The notes under the pieces: model-generated | Told to the model about the DNA's origin: nothing | The model's input: only the letters and a program-made list of their open reading frames with translations | Databases searched by the model: none | Shown: positions 19,419-29,600 of the stretch, piece by piece | Position numbering within the stretch: position 1 is the first letter of the stretch | Layout of the letters: every line of letters begins with the position of its first letter | Source: Leptolyngbya ohadii IS1 | GTDB taxonomy: Bacteria; Cyanobacteriota; Cyanobacteriia; Elainellales; Elainellaceae | Direction: 5' to 3' | Assembly: GCF_002215035.1 (NCBI RefSeq) | Contig: NZ_NKFP01000001.1 | Location: 369,501 to 433,500 of the forward strand | Length of the DNA stretch: 64,000 nt | Translations under genes and position numbers: made by a program

Positions 19419-19847
19419 TTATTTCTTTTTCAGGGGAGCAGCCACACCGATCGCCTTCTGCTCACCCTCTGCGATCGGCTTGGAAGATTCGGCAGGCGGC
19501 AGTTCGGTCAGGTTCAGATCCCAGCCCAATAATTCTTTTGCCTGTTTTTCTAACCAGATCGAAGCAAGCTTGAAGGGGAACAGCAAAATTTCGATCGCCT
19601 TCAGGGCAATGGTATCGGGATCGGAGTTCTTTTCCAGCCACATGCGGAAGCCAGAACCGCTCTGAAAGCCGACGCTCCAAACCCAGACGACGATCGCGGT
19701 GCCAAACAGGAGCAGCAGCAGCAGCAGCCGGGAAAGCTGTTTGAGCAACTGCCAGGTTTTATGCACTGCTTTCTGGTAAATGGCACCTGTGTCCTGATCA
19801 GAGAGCGTTTGCCAGAGTTCAGTCGCCTGATATTGAATAGAGTTCAT
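19419..19847 (-). CDS. Single-span membrane protein of unknown function
   Basis: A 142-residue protein on the opposite strand inside the CIS locus. It has a helical N-terminus, one strong membrane span (LSRLLLLLLLFGTAIVVWVW), then a soluble Glu/Lys-rich tail. A good GGGGAGGT sits 5 nt before the ATG, which supports a real gene. Its position between the two blocks of CIS genes suggests a possible accessory (for example membrane docking) role; nothing in the sequence proves this. Confidence 0.65.
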   Translation of the reverse strand: MNSIQYQATELWQTLSDQDTGAIYQKAVHKTWQLLKQLSRLLLLLLLFGTAIVVWVWSVGFQSGSGFRMWLEKNSDPDTIALKAIEILLFPFKLASIWLEKQAKELLGWDLNLTELPPAESSKPIAEGEQKAIGVAAPLKKK

Positions 19848-20422
19848 GTAAGACCTCCCCAGGATAGAGTCAGTGAAATGAAAGCAACATAACGAAAGAG
19901 ACGGAGCGTAAAGCCTAACTGCAAACAGAGCGTGAATTATTCAAGAGTTCGGCTTGTCATTACAAATCGTCGTTACAAATAATGAGCGTGAAGATGGTTT
20001 ATGAGAGCAGAAACTTTATAGTCTTTGCCGTTTTAGTGAACGAACATTAAATATCAGGACGAAATAGTTACAAAACTGGCAATCGATCGTTGAAAAGGAT
20101 ATTTTTCAACTTAAGGAAACAAAGCTTGGATAGCAGCTATTGTAATTTATCTGCCAAATTGAGGCAATATGCGCTAATTTTAGGCAGTTGGACAGTACAA
20201 AATTTGTACTACTTGTGAGGAGGATTGAAGCAAATCGATCGCGCTGCATATGCTCGACAGGTTCTCTGGCTGCAAAAGGTTTCATAAGGGATCGAAGCCT
20301 TTTTAGCTGTGAAATTTAAGGATGATTGTTTTGATGCATTCTACTGGATATATCAGAGCATAAAACCTCTGCCTTCTTGGCGTCACTGGTTGTCATTCAT
20401 TCACGCCAGCGGTTAAAAAAAT
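19848..20422. other. Divergent intergenic region upstream of the second CIS block
   Basis: 575 nt without a gene, A+T-richer than its surroundings, lying between the minus-strand membrane-protein gene and the Cis7-like gene. It should hold promoters for both directions. The only clear structure is a 17-bp inverted repeat, listed separately. Confidence 0.6.
20194..20210. promoter_or_regulatory. Inverted repeat AGTACAAA-A-TTTGTACT, possible operator
   Basis: Two perfect 8-bp half-sites separated by 1 bp, 213 nt upstream of the Cis7-like gene. The spacing does not match NtcA (GTA-N8-TAC) or the cyanobacterial LexA box. It could be a binding site for an unidentified dimeric regulator of the second CIS block. 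Confidence 0.4.
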
Positions 20423-21064
20423 ATGATTAGTTTTCCTGGCTCTCCTCGACTGTTGAAGGGGGCGATCGTTGCGCTCAATCCCCTGACCAAAGCGCCTGTT
20501 GGAGTTATTCCATTTCAATACAATCCAGAAACCCTGACGCGATCGCTGCAAATTCAAACGCTGGAAGGTGAGCAAAACAATCGCGTTGAAGCCTTGCGGC
20601 TAAAGGGCGCACCCGTTGAAACCTTTCAGATTGAAATCCAGCTTGATGCCACCGATCGCCTGGAGAAAGCCGACCCTAGTGCCATTGGAGTGGGACTGCA
20701 CCCGCAGCTTGCTGCTCTGGAACTGCTGGTTTATCCAAATACGGTGGAAGTGGGCATCAACATGATCAGTGCGGCGCTGGGCGTGCTGGAAATTATCCCG
20801 TCGGAAGCACCGATGACGCTGCTGGTCTGGGGTGCTAAGCGGGTACTGCCCGTGCGATTAACCAGCTTTAGCACGGCTGAGGAAGCCTATGACATTAACC
20901 TTAACCCGATTCGTGCCAAAGTAACGCTGGGGCTGCGCGTCCTGACCTATGATGATCTGCCGTGGAGCAGCTTTGGCTCAAAGCTTTTCTTTGTGCATCA
21001 GGTGCAGAAGGAAATTCTGGCAAGGGCGGGCACAGCAACCTCAGGCGTCAATCTGTTTCTCTAA
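20423..21064 (+). CDS. CIS tube/spike adaptor (Afp7/Pvc7-like)
   Basis: A 213-residue protein with the family start LLKGAIVALNP ... GVIPFQYNPETLTRSLQIQT, the EIQLDATDRLEKADP segment and the ending ITLGLRVLTYDDLP-like motif (here VTLGLRVLTYDDLP). In AFP/PVC the equivalent connects the inner tube to the VgrG-like hub and carries a LysM domain. Here the LysM part appears as the separate small gene that follows. No clear Shine-Dalgarno. Confidence 0.88.
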   Translation: MISFPGSPRLLKGAIVALNPLTKAPVGVIPFQYNPETLTRSLQIQTLEGEQNNRVEALRLKGAPVETFQIEIQLDATDRLEKADPSAIGVGLHPQLAALELLVYPNTVEVGINMISAALGVLEIIPSEAPMTLLVWGAKRVLPVRLTSFSTAEEAYDINLNPIRAKVTLGLRVLTYDDLPWSSFGSKLFFVHQVQKEILARAGTATSGVNLFL

Positions 21065-21241
21065 GTCTTCCCCAAGTTTTTCCGAAGTCTTCCCTGTTCT
21101 TTCGCCGTTGCTCCTCTTTGATTGATTGCCTGTGTTCTGATTAAGTTCTGATTACATTCTAATGACGTTCTAATTACGTTCTGATTATTTGGATTCTGGC
21201 TTACTCTTTTGTTGAACTTCTAAGTTCTGTTTATTATCCTC

Positions 21242-21532
21242 ATGTTTAATGAAACGAGCCGCTATCATTCCCTAGAGACTGAACAAATCCCTACTGCGGA
21301 TGGACGATCGATCGCCTATGTCCGTCGTCGATTTTTGCCGCCGCCCGCGCAACTTGCCACGCTGATGGAACGAACGGCAACCTCCGCCGATCGCCTCGAT
21401 CTGATCACTGCTGAAACGCTGGGCGATCCTGAGCAGTTTTGGCGTATTTGCGATGCCAACAGCACAATGAATCCGGCGGAATTGCTGGCTGACCCGATTC
21501 AAACGATTCGTATTCCAGCGCCGCAGTTTTAA
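21242..21532 (+). CDS. LysM-type baseplate protein
   Basis: A 96-residue protein with a LysM/tail-X-like core: DRLDLITAETLGDPEQFWRI, then CDANSTMNPAELL and a final I-R-I-P-x-P. In eCIS loci this protein lies between the tube adaptor and the hub and is thought to strengthen the spike-tube junction. It is followed after 17 nt by the hub gene. The spacer before it (21066-21241) is made of degenerate repeats (ttctgatta/ttctaattac). Confidence 0.82.
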   Translation: MFNETSRYHSLETEQIPTADGRSIAYVRRRFLPPPAQLATLMERTATSADRLDLITAETLGDPEQFWRICDANSTMNPAELLADPIQTIRIPAPQF

Positions 21533-21549
21533 ACCGTGAGGAGAATGCG

Positions 21550-22683
21550 ATGTTGGGGGTTCAGCTACTTCTGCTTATGGGTAAAACCTTACCAACCCCT
21601 GCGTCAAATCATTTGATCCAGGCGTTAGAAAGTATTGAAGTGTCCCAGAGCGATGAAGGGCGATCGGGGTTTCAAATTGTGTTTCGGGCAGGGCGGGCGG
21701 GGGTTCAGGACTGGATCGACGATCGCCTGCTGAAAACCAGTTCGCTCAATCCGTTCAGTCGGGTGATTGTGGCAATGGTGTTTGGCGTGATTCCCAAAGT
21801 CGTGATTGACGGCATTATCACGCACCGCCAGTTTGCTCCCAGCGCCCAGTTGGGCAGCTCGACGCTGACAATTACGGGAGAGGATGTCAGCATCATGATG
21901 GATATGGAAGAACGGATTCGCGAACATCCGGCGCAGAACGAAGTGGTGATTGCTAATAAAATCATCGCCAGCTATGCCCAGTATCAGATCATCCCGACTG
22001 TAATTCCGCCGCTGAGCTTTTCTGTCCCCAATCCGGTCGAGCGAATTCCGGTACAGCACGGCACCGACCTGGCGTTTCTGAACGAGCTGGCGCAGCGGGC
22101 TGCCTATCGCTTTTTTGTGATTCCGGGTCCACTGCCCGGTGCCAATATCGGTTACTGGGGTCCTCCAGTGCGAATTGGGCTACCGCAGCCTGCCCTTACG
22201 TTCAATATGGGCGCAGCCACCAATGTCGATTCAATCCATTTTCAGGAAAACGGGCTGTCTGCCACTACCTATCAAGGGAAAGTTCAGGACAGTTTGACCG
22301 ATCGCAGTCTGCCTGTGCGAACGATTGCCCCAACCCGCATTCCGTTATCGCGCAATCCAGCCCTGCTGACCAACCCTCGCCGTACCCGACAGTTTGTGGC
22401 GGACACCGGACTGAATGTGGCAGAAGCCCTGGGTCGGACAACGGCTGAAACCGATCGATCGGTAGACGATGTGCTGACGGTGACAGGAGAACTGGACGGG
22501 GTGCGCTATGGCTCTGTGCTGCGGGCGAGAGAGCTGGTGGGACTGCGCGGAGTCGGCGATACCTATGGCGGGCTGTATTACGTCAAAAGCGTTTCCCATC
22601 GCATTCGTCCGGGTGAGTACAAGCAAAGCTTTACGCTGACACGGGATGGAACAAAAACGACTACGCCGATCGTGCCGCCGTGA
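21550..22683 (+). CDS. VgrG/gpD-like spike hub (Afp8 N-terminal part)
   Basis: A 377-residue protein of the phage late-control D / VgrG hub family. Features: VIDGIITHRQFAPS, DVSIMMDMEER, a YxIIPTVIPP segment, FLNELAQRAAYRFFVIPG and the C-terminal YGGLYYVKSVSHRIRPGEYK motif. It would trimerise as the hub to which gpV-like and PAAR-like proteins dock. GAGGAG precedes the start. In AFP the hub and OB-fold spike are fused (Afp8); here they are two genes. Confidence 0.88.
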   Translation: MLGVQLLLLMGKTLPTPASNHLIQALESIEVSQSDEGRSGFQIVFRAGRAGVQDWIDDRLLKTSSLNPFSRVIVAMVFGVIPKVVIDGIITHRQFAPSAQLGSSTLTITGEDVSIMMDMEERIREHPAQNEVVIANKIIASYAQYQIIPTVIPPLSFSVPNPVERIPVQHGTDLAFLNELAQRAAYRFFVIPGPLPGANIGYWGPPVRIGLPQPALTFNMGAATNVDSIHFQENGLSATTYQGKVQDSLTDRSLPVRTIAPTRIPLSRNPALLTNPRRTRQFVADTGLNVAEALGRTTAETDRSVDDVLTVTGELDGVRYGSVLRARELVGLRGVGDTYGGLYYVKSVSHRIRPGEYKQSFTLTRDGTKTTTPIVPP

Positions 22684-22809
22684 TGATGATTTTGTTTATA
22701 TTTTCGGCAATGCTTTTGTGAATTAATCAGTGAATTAACCAGCGGGCTAATCAGTGAACTAATCAACGAACTCGATCAAATCAGCAAATTCTATCAGCGG
22801 ATACTCTCG

Positions 22810-23451
22810 ATGCGTAGATTTCTTGGCAAATATCGGGGCAAAGTAACCAACAATGTTGATCCGCTCCAGCGCGGGCGGTTACAGGTTTCTGTACCGTCAA
22901 TTCTAGGAGAAGGACGGCTCAGTTGGGCGATGCCCTCGGTGCCTTATGCCGGAAGGCAGGTCGGCTGGTTTGCGCTGCCGCCCATCAATGCCAATCTCTG
23001 GGTTGAATTTGAGGCAGGCGATCCCGACTATCCGATCTGGACTGGCTGCTTCTGGGGGCAGGGCGAAATGCCTGTGACGCCAGCGATCCCTGGAACCAAA
23101 GTGTTTAGAACCGAAAGCACGACGGTGACAGTCAGCGATCTACCCGGTGTGGGTGGGGTGACGATCGAGGTAAAGCCGCCTGCCGTTACGGTACCGCTGA
23201 AAATGACGTTTCAGCAGCAGGCCGTTGAAATTACCTGCGGGACGGCTGTGATTACGATCGCGATCGACGGCATTGATTTAAAAATTCCGCCTGCGGAAGC
23301 CAAGCTAAGTCCAACGGGAATTGAACTGTCGATGCTGCCGGGCGCTGTCAAGCTCACACCAGGGTCAATTGATCTCTCCCACGGGGCTGCTTCAGTCAAG
23401 CTGAGTGCGGCAACGGTGAATGTTAATAATGGAGCGCTGGAGGTGCTTTAA
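22810..23451 (+). CDS. Baseplate spike protein gpV-like (OB fold plus beta-helix)
   Basis: A 213-residue protein. The N-terminal OB-fold is of gpV/gp45 type (GKYRGKVTNNVDPLQRGRLQ, VGWFALPPINANLWVEFEAG, YPIWTGCFWG). It is followed by a repetitive beta-rich C-terminus (SPTGIELSMLPGAVKLTPGS) that would form a triple-stranded beta-helix needle. Its stop overlaps the start of the PAAR-like gene (TAATG). Confidence 0.9.
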   Translation: MRRFLGKYRGKVTNNVDPLQRGRLQVSVPSILGEGRLSWAMPSVPYAGRQVGWFALPPINANLWVEFEAGDPDYPIWTGCFWGQGEMPVTPAIPGTKVFRTESTTVTVSDLPGVGGVTIEVKPPAVTVPLKMTFQQQAVEITCGTAVITIAIDGIDLKIPPAEAKLSPTGIELSMLPGAVKLTPGSIDLSHGAASVKLSAATVNVNNGALEVL

Positions 23452-23774
23452 TGCCAGGCTTTCTGTTAAACGCGACGAGTACTTTACTCTGTGCCCATGC
23501 CGGGCAAGCCAAACCCACTGCTCCTAACCCGCGAGTGCGAATTATGGGTGCGCCAGTTGTTGTACAGCCGTTTCCCCATGTGGTTGCTGGCTGTGCCAAT
23601 CCGCCGCCGCCTGCAAATGTCGGACCCTGCATTACCGCGCAGTGGATTGTGGGCGCAGTGCGTGTCAAAGTGATGGGAATGCCGGTTTTGTTGCAGGACA
23701 GCCAGGCAATCTGTGTGCCGACCGGGACGCCACTGACAGTTATACTTACCCAAACGCGCGTTAAGGGGATGTAA
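23451..23774 (+). CDS. PAAR-like spike tip protein
   Basis: A 107-residue protein with the PAAR-type pattern: LLCAHAGQAKP, VVVQPFPHVVAGC, GPCITAQWIVGA and GMPVLLQDSQAIC. Conserved His/Cys residues could hold a metal at the tip. It would cap the gpV-like needle (Afp10 position). It shares one base with each neighbour at start and stop, so it is tightly coupled to gpV and gp25. Confidence 0.85.
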   Translation: MPGFLLNATSTLLCAHAGQAKPTAPNPRVRIMGAPVVVQPFPHVVAGCANPPPPANVGPCITAQWIVGAVRVKVMGMPVLLQDSQAICVPTGTPLTVILTQTRVKGM

Positions 23775-24163
23775 TGATGCAGTCTCCGCTAACGCCCAGA
23801 TCCACCACGCAATTCGGCTACCCGCTGCGGATCGATGGACGGGGGCGCGTTGCCTCCGCCAATTATGACCTGCATATCCGCCAAATGATCGAACAGGTGC
23901 TGTTTACTAATGCCGGAGAACGGGTGAACCGTCCCGGCTTTGGCAGTGGCGTACAGCAGCTAATTTTTGCGCCCAACAGTTTTGAGCTGGCGGCAACCAC
24001 GCAATTTCTGGTGCGAGGGGCGCTGGAAGAATGGCTGGGCGATTTGATCACGGTGGAGGAGATTGCGATCGAGCCAATTGAGTCGCAGCTGGAAGTGAAG
24101 ATTCAGTACATCGTGCGGAGAACGCAGGAGCGACAGGTCGCGACGTTTGTACGGCAGATTTAA
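23774..24163 (+). CDS. Baseplate wedge protein gp25-like
   Basis: A 129-residue protein of the GPW/gp25 family (Afp9-like), which starts sheath assembly at the baseplate. Motifs: FGYPLRIDGRGRV, HIRQMIEQVLFTNAGERVN, RPGFGSGVQQLIFAPNS and the EEIAIEP ... LEVKIQYIVRRTQ ending. This copy is complete. The last approx. 170 bp (23986-24155) are present again at 24603-24772 inside the damaged baseplate J gene. Confidence 0.92.
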   Translation: MMQSPLTPRSTTQFGYPLRIDGRGRVASANYDLHIRQMIEQVLFTNAGERVNRPGFGSGVQQLIFAPNSFELAATTQFLVRGALEEWLGDLITVEEIAIEPIESQLEVKIQYIVRRTQERQVATFVRQI

Positions 24164-24229
24164 GGAATGGAGAATTAAGAGATTTGAACATACGGCGATC
24201 AGGAACGGCAGATTTAAGGAGTGCAGCCG

Positions 24230-24469
24230 ATGGCGACGCAGTATCAATGCAAAAACGAACGGCGACGGGCAGAAGTGCGCGATTTGCGCTCCGTAAATGG
24301 GCGATCGCCGCTCAACGGCATTGATTATCTGGAAGTGGCATCGGATCAAACAACGCTTGTGGTTCACTTTTTGCATCCGCTGGCGGCAAAGTCGCTGAGC
24401 CTGGAAAACGTCGTGATCACGACGTTTTCCAGGCTCAGCGACTTTGCCGCCAGCGGATGCAAAAAGTGA
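24230..24469 (+). pseudogene. Baseplate J-like protein (Afp11-like), N-terminal fragment
   Basis: Begins as expected for eCIS baseplate J proteins (MATQYQCKNERRRAEVRDL, then LNGIDYLEVA, TLVVHFLHPL, LENVVI). AAGGAG lies 9 nt before ATG 24230. Native-looking sequence ends at about 24416; the remaining frame reads into an inverted copy. The C-terminal fragment resumes at 24764, with an estimated 150 or more residues of the usual protein lost between. Confidence 0.85.
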
Positions 24470-24772
24470 ACCACAAGCGTTGTTTGATCCGATGCCACTT
24501 CCAGATAATCAATGCCGTTGAGCGGCGATCGCCGCTCAACGGCATTGATTATCTGGAAGTGGCATCGGATCAAACAACGCTTGTGGTTCACTTTTTGCAT
24601 CCGCTGGCGGCAACCACGCAATTTCTGGTGCGAGGGGCGCTGGAAGAATGGCTGGGCGATTTGATCACGGTGGAGGAGATTGCGATCGAGCCAATTGAGT
24701 CGCAGCTGGAAGTGAAGATTCAGTACATCGTGCGGAGAACGCAGGAGCGACAGGTCGCGACGTTTGTACGGC
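24300..24772. repeat. Forward-reverse-forward fold plus copied gp25 segment
   Basis: Segment F1 (24300-24416) is followed without spacer by its reverse complement R (24417-24533; axis at GTGA|TCAC between 24416 and 24417). Near 24528/24529 (axis GCGA|TCGC) the sequence turns again into forward copy F2 (24529-24613). F2 switches at gctggcggcaa, an 11-bp sequence shared with gp25 (23986 and 24603), into a 170-bp copy of the gp25 3' end at constant offset 617. That copy ends at 24772, where native baseplate J sequence resumes. It looks like serial template switching or an assembly chimera. Confidence 0.92.
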
Positions 24773-26692
24773 GGGCAGGCGATCGCTGCCACCGAGTCCT
24801 ACCTGGGAACTGCGCGTCAGCGGGTTTCGATTCGCCGTCATGCCCGACTGCTGGATTATTTGATGAACGACGGCTGCAATGCCCGCGTCTGGATTGTGTT
24901 TATGGTCGAAGGAACGGTGCAGTTGCCCGCTCCCGATCGCCTGCCCGCCGTACAGCTGCTGACGCGCACCGAAATTGCCAGCGATCGCCTGCCACCCGAA
25001 AAGTTAGACCTGGCGCTGAGTCTGGGATCTCAGGTGTTTGAACCGATGCAAGCCGCGACGCTGGTCGAAGTCTGCAACGAGATTCGCTTTTACACCTGGA
25101 GCAATCAGCAGTGCCGTCTGCCTGCCGGAGCCACGCGGGCAACGCTCATCGACAATGCCAATCGATCGCTGGCACAGGTTTTGAAACCAGGCAAAGTCCT
25201 GCTGTTTGAAGAAGTTTTGGGAGCAACCACGGGCAGATCCGCCGACGCCGATCCCAGCCATCGTCATGGGGTGCGGCTCACCCAGGTACAGCCGACGATC
25301 GATCCGCTCAACGGGACGCCGCTGCTGGAGGTAAGTTGGGCAGAAGCCGATGCCCTTTCCTTTGATCTGGTGCTTTCGAGTCTGGATCAGCAGGATCGCC
25401 CGATCGCAAATGTCAGTGTGGCGCGGGGGAATGTGGTACTGGCAGATGCCGGACGCAGCGTAGCAGCAGAAGACCTGACCCAGGCAATCGGCTGGGAGCG
25501 GCTCCGACCCCGGCTGCAATTCGGTCCTTTGACTCAGCAGGGCTATGTCCGCAATGCCCAGGATCAGTGGGTGCTGTTTGATCCGAAAGCGCCTGCGGCT
25601 GAAGCAATGCGGTGGAGTCTGCGAGATACCCAGCCCGCGATCGAGGTTTGGGAAGCAGATAAGGCGCAGGATAAGGGATTAGATCACGGATTGAATCACG
25701 GATTAGATCACGGATTAGATGCGGACTCTGTCGTGCGCTGGCAGGTGCAGCGAGACTTGCTCAACAGCGATCGATTTGCCCGCGATTTTGTGGTGGAAAC
25801 CGAGGAAGACGGACGGGCATTTCTGCGGTTTGGTGATGATGCGCTGGGCAAGCGTCCCCGCCCCAATACCCGATTGATCACTCGCTATCGCATTGGTAAC
25901 GGCAGCAGCGGTAATGTAGGTGCAGAGGCGATCGCAACGCTGTTGGTTCCGGATAACGCTCTGCCCGCAGCCCATACGGCTCCGACGGTTAGCGGCAGAA
26001 TTAAATCGCTGCGAAACCCGTTGCCTGCCCAGGGTGGTACTGAGCCAGAATCGATCGATCGAGTGCGGTTAGATGCCCCGCAAGCTTTTCGTCAGCAGCA
26101 GCGAGCCGTCACGGAAAAAGACTATGCCGCCGTTGCCGAACGCTATCCGGGGGTGCAGCGGGCACTGGCAACGCGACGCTGGACGGGCAGCTGGTACACG
26201 CTATTTATCACAGTCGATCGCGTGGGGGGACTGCCGATCGATGATGAGTTTCGCCAGGGGTTGCGCCGTTTTCTGGAAGGATTTCGGCTGGCAGGACACG
26301 ACATTGAAATCGAAGCGCCGCGTTACATATCGCTGGAGATTGCCATGACGGTGCAGGTTGCCCCCGACTATTTCCGCAGTGCCGTCAAAAAAGTGCTGCT
26401 CGATACCCTGGGTAGCGGTCTGTTGCCCAGCGGACAGCTGGCTTTTTTCCATCCCGATCGCTTCAGCTTTGGGCAGTCGGTTTACCTGAGTCCGGTTGTG
26501 GCAGCGGCAATGCAAACGGCTGGCGTCCGCAATGTGAACGTAACGCGGTTTCAGCGCCAGGGAGAAGCAGACGATCGTTCTCTGGAAACCGGACAAATCA
26601 GCTGCGATCGGCTGGAAATTCTGCGGCTGGACAATCGCCCTGATACGCCAGAAAACGGACGACTGATTCTGAACCTGACGGGAGGACTGTAA
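24764..26692 (+). pseudogene. Baseplate J-like protein (Afp11-like), C-terminal fragment
   Basis: The major remaining part of the baseplate wedge protein: ATESYLGTARQRVSIRRHAR, LLDYLMNDGCNARVWI, TLVEVCNEIRFYTW, FLRFGDDALGKRP, YRIGNGSSGNVGAEA, RSLRNPLPAQGGTEPES-like and DAPQAFRQQQRAVTEKDYA. These are typical of putative baseplate assembly proteins in eCIS loci. It contains a 12-nt in-frame repeat coding for xGLDHGLNHGL (about 25673-25720). No credible start codon; the TTG at 24764 lies in the copied gp25 sequence. The next gene starts 5 nt downstream. Confidence 0.9.
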
Positions 26693-26697
26693 CCACC

Positions 26698-29600
26698 ATG
26701 ACCGCCAGCCCCGCCAAACCCGAAAACCGTCCCGGACTGTCCCAGCTTGCCTACCGGATTGGCGATTATGCCAGCGTGCGGCAGCGATTGCTCAGCCAGC
26801 TTGCCAACCTGACGCTAGAGGGCATTCGTCCGCTGGAAAGCCTGACCACCCGATCGCCCGACGACCCGGCAATTGCACTGCTCGATGCCTGGGCAGTGGT
26901 TGCCGATGTGCTGACGTTTTATCAGGAGCGGATTATCAACGAAGGCTATCTGATGACGGCAACCGAACGGCGATCGGTGCTGGAGCTGGCGCGGGCGATC
27001 GGCTATGAGCTAAGTCCGGGGGTGGCAGCGAGTACGTTTCTGGCGTTTACAGTCGAAGATGCGGCGGGGTCGGCGGGGGTGGCAACGGTGCCCCAGGGAA
27101 CCCAGGTCTTGAGTCTGCCAATTCGTCAGGATGAGCTGCCGCAGACGTTTGAAACCAGCGAACCTCTATTAGCGCGTGCCGATTGGAATGCCCTGCTGCC
27201 TCGCCCAACCCGTCCCCAAACCATTCTTCCCAGTAGCCGATCGCTGTTCCTTAGCGGCACTGCCACCCAGCTGCAAATCGGCGATGCGGTGCTGCTGCGA
27301 GACGAAACCGACCCCGATCGCTTTTATCTGCTGGATTTAGTTGCCGTTCAGCCAGTCAGCGATCGCAGCTATACGCGGATCGAGTGGCAGAACTGGCTAC
27401 CTGAGCCACCCCCGCAGCCGCTCCGGAAACCCCAGATGTTTGCTTTACGGCAGAAGGCGCAGCTGTTTGATCAGTCGATTCGCGGTGGCTTGTTTCGCCT
27501 CAGTTCCGACAGCACAATCTGGACACCACAAAACACGGGGCTACCCAATGCAGAAGTAACCTGCCTGGCGACTGTAGGCAGAACTGTCTTTGTGGGGACG
27601 GGCAACGGCGTGTTTCGCTCCGGCAACGGGGGCGATAGTTGGGAAGCGGTCAATAATGGGCTGACCATTCTCAGCGTTCAGTCGCTTTATGCTGCCGGGA
27701 CTCAGCTGTTTGCAGGCACACTCAGCGGCGGCTTGTTTCGCTCCAGCGACGAGGGGGAAACCTGGGTGCCCATTCACCTGGGCGGCGTAGCGCTAAAAGA
27801 CCTGGGCGACGGCAAATTTCAGTCGCTTGTGACCAGTCTGCCTAACAGCGTGATTCGATCGACGATCGCCTATATCAGCACCCTGGGGTCGGGCACAGTC
27901 ACCAGCGACGAAACGGGCAGGGTCAGTGGCGATCAGACTCAGTTTACAGTGCAGCTCAAGGTGGGCGATCAGATCACAGCGCTGGGACGCAGCCGTAGGG
28001 TAACGCAGATTCTGGATGACAATACATTGCAGGTCGATCAGCCGTTTGAAACGCCGGATTTGCGACCGGGAACTAATTTTACTGCCGTCACCACGAATGC
28101 CGCTGGCGCGATCGTCCTCACAAACGGCACAATTTCTAGCGTTGGCACTACGGTAATCGGCATTGACACCGAATTCTTGCGGCTTGAAGATGGGACAACG
28201 GTAAGACAGCTGTTTGCCCTGGGTCAAACGAAAACGATCGTCCGGATTGATGCCAACGATCGACTGGTTATTGACAGTCCCTTTGTTCGCAGGGGGCTAG
28301 ACCCCGGTAGCCAGTTTTTTATTGGCACACCTGCTCTGTCCCACTATTTGGCAGGCACCGATGATGGCGTGTACCGCTCGATCGATCGCGGCAAGAACTG
28401 GTCGGCGACGAATTTGAGCGATCAGGTGATTTATGCCTTGGCGGGAGATGCCAGTCGGCTCTGGGCAGGGACGAGTCTGGGGGTTTATACTTCCCAGGAT
28501 CAGGGAGTCACCTGGACCTCCAGCGGCTTAGCCGATCGGACGGTACGATCGCTGTTGCAGTCACCGGGCGTGCTGCTGGCAGGCACCGATGCCGGACTTT
28601 ATGTTTCCACGGATCAGGGCGCGAACTGGCCCACCGAGGCTTCGCTAGGCGGCAAAATCTATGCGCTGGCGAGTCAGGCAGGTCAGCTGCTGGCTGCCAC
28701 CCATTCTGGCGTTTATCAATCGAGTAATCAGGGAGTCACCTGGTCGCCGCTCAACGGCAATACGGGGTTAACTACACCCTGGATCGTGGGGATTGCCGTC
28801 ACCGAAACGGCTCTGTTTGCGGGCGGACGATCGACGAATGTGAGTGCTGCCGACTGGGAGGGCTTTACGCCGCCGACGCAGGAAGTTGACCTGGATGGGC
28901 AATATCCCAAGATTTTGCCGGGAAGCTGGGCGGTGCTGCGGAATCAAGCCCAGGTTGAGCTGCTGAACGTGGAGACGATCGCCCTGGTGGCTCGTGCCCA
29001 GGCAACCCAGGAAATTAAAGTTACGCGCCTCAAACCCGAACAGCCGATCGCCGATCCGCAGCGGTTCAGCCGCCGTCAAACGATCGTACTGGCACAGAGT
29101 GAACCGATCGCCCTGGCAGAAGAAGTATTGACGGTGACAGCCCAGCAGAGCGCCATTTTCGCCGACCCGCTCTCGGAGAAAACAATCTTTTTGCAGGAAT
29201 TTGTCCAGGGACTCCAGCCCGAACAGCTGCTAATTGTCAGCGGTAAACGGATTCAGGTGCAGATCAGGCAGGCGGGCGGTATCTATCGCTCAGCTTCGCA
29301 GCCGATCGTCTGGAGTCGCTTCAATCCGGGTCTGGAGAACTTTCAGGTGCAGGCGCTCACGCGGCATCAGGGCGTTCTGTACGCAGGCACCCGCCAGGGC
29401 ATTTTTCAGTTCACGGCGGGCGGGCTGAACTGGGAGCCGATCCAGCAGGAGTTGAGCAATCGCCGGGTGCAGGCTTTCAGTCCACCGGATAGCCCGGTAC
29501 TGCTGGCAGGCACAGCGGATGGACTGTTTCGCCGCACAGAAACCGCCTGGGAATTGGTCAGCCAGAGCTTGCTGTATCAGAATATCCGCGCGATCGCCGT

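Noticed and set aside
20194-20210. LexA or NtcA box
   Set aside because: Half-site spacing is one to three bases off from either consensus; kept only as an unassigned palindrome.
24364-25041. Overlapping frames on both strands mixing gp25 and baseplate J sequence
   Set aside because: They arise from the fold-back and copied gp25 segment; none has a natural start or end.
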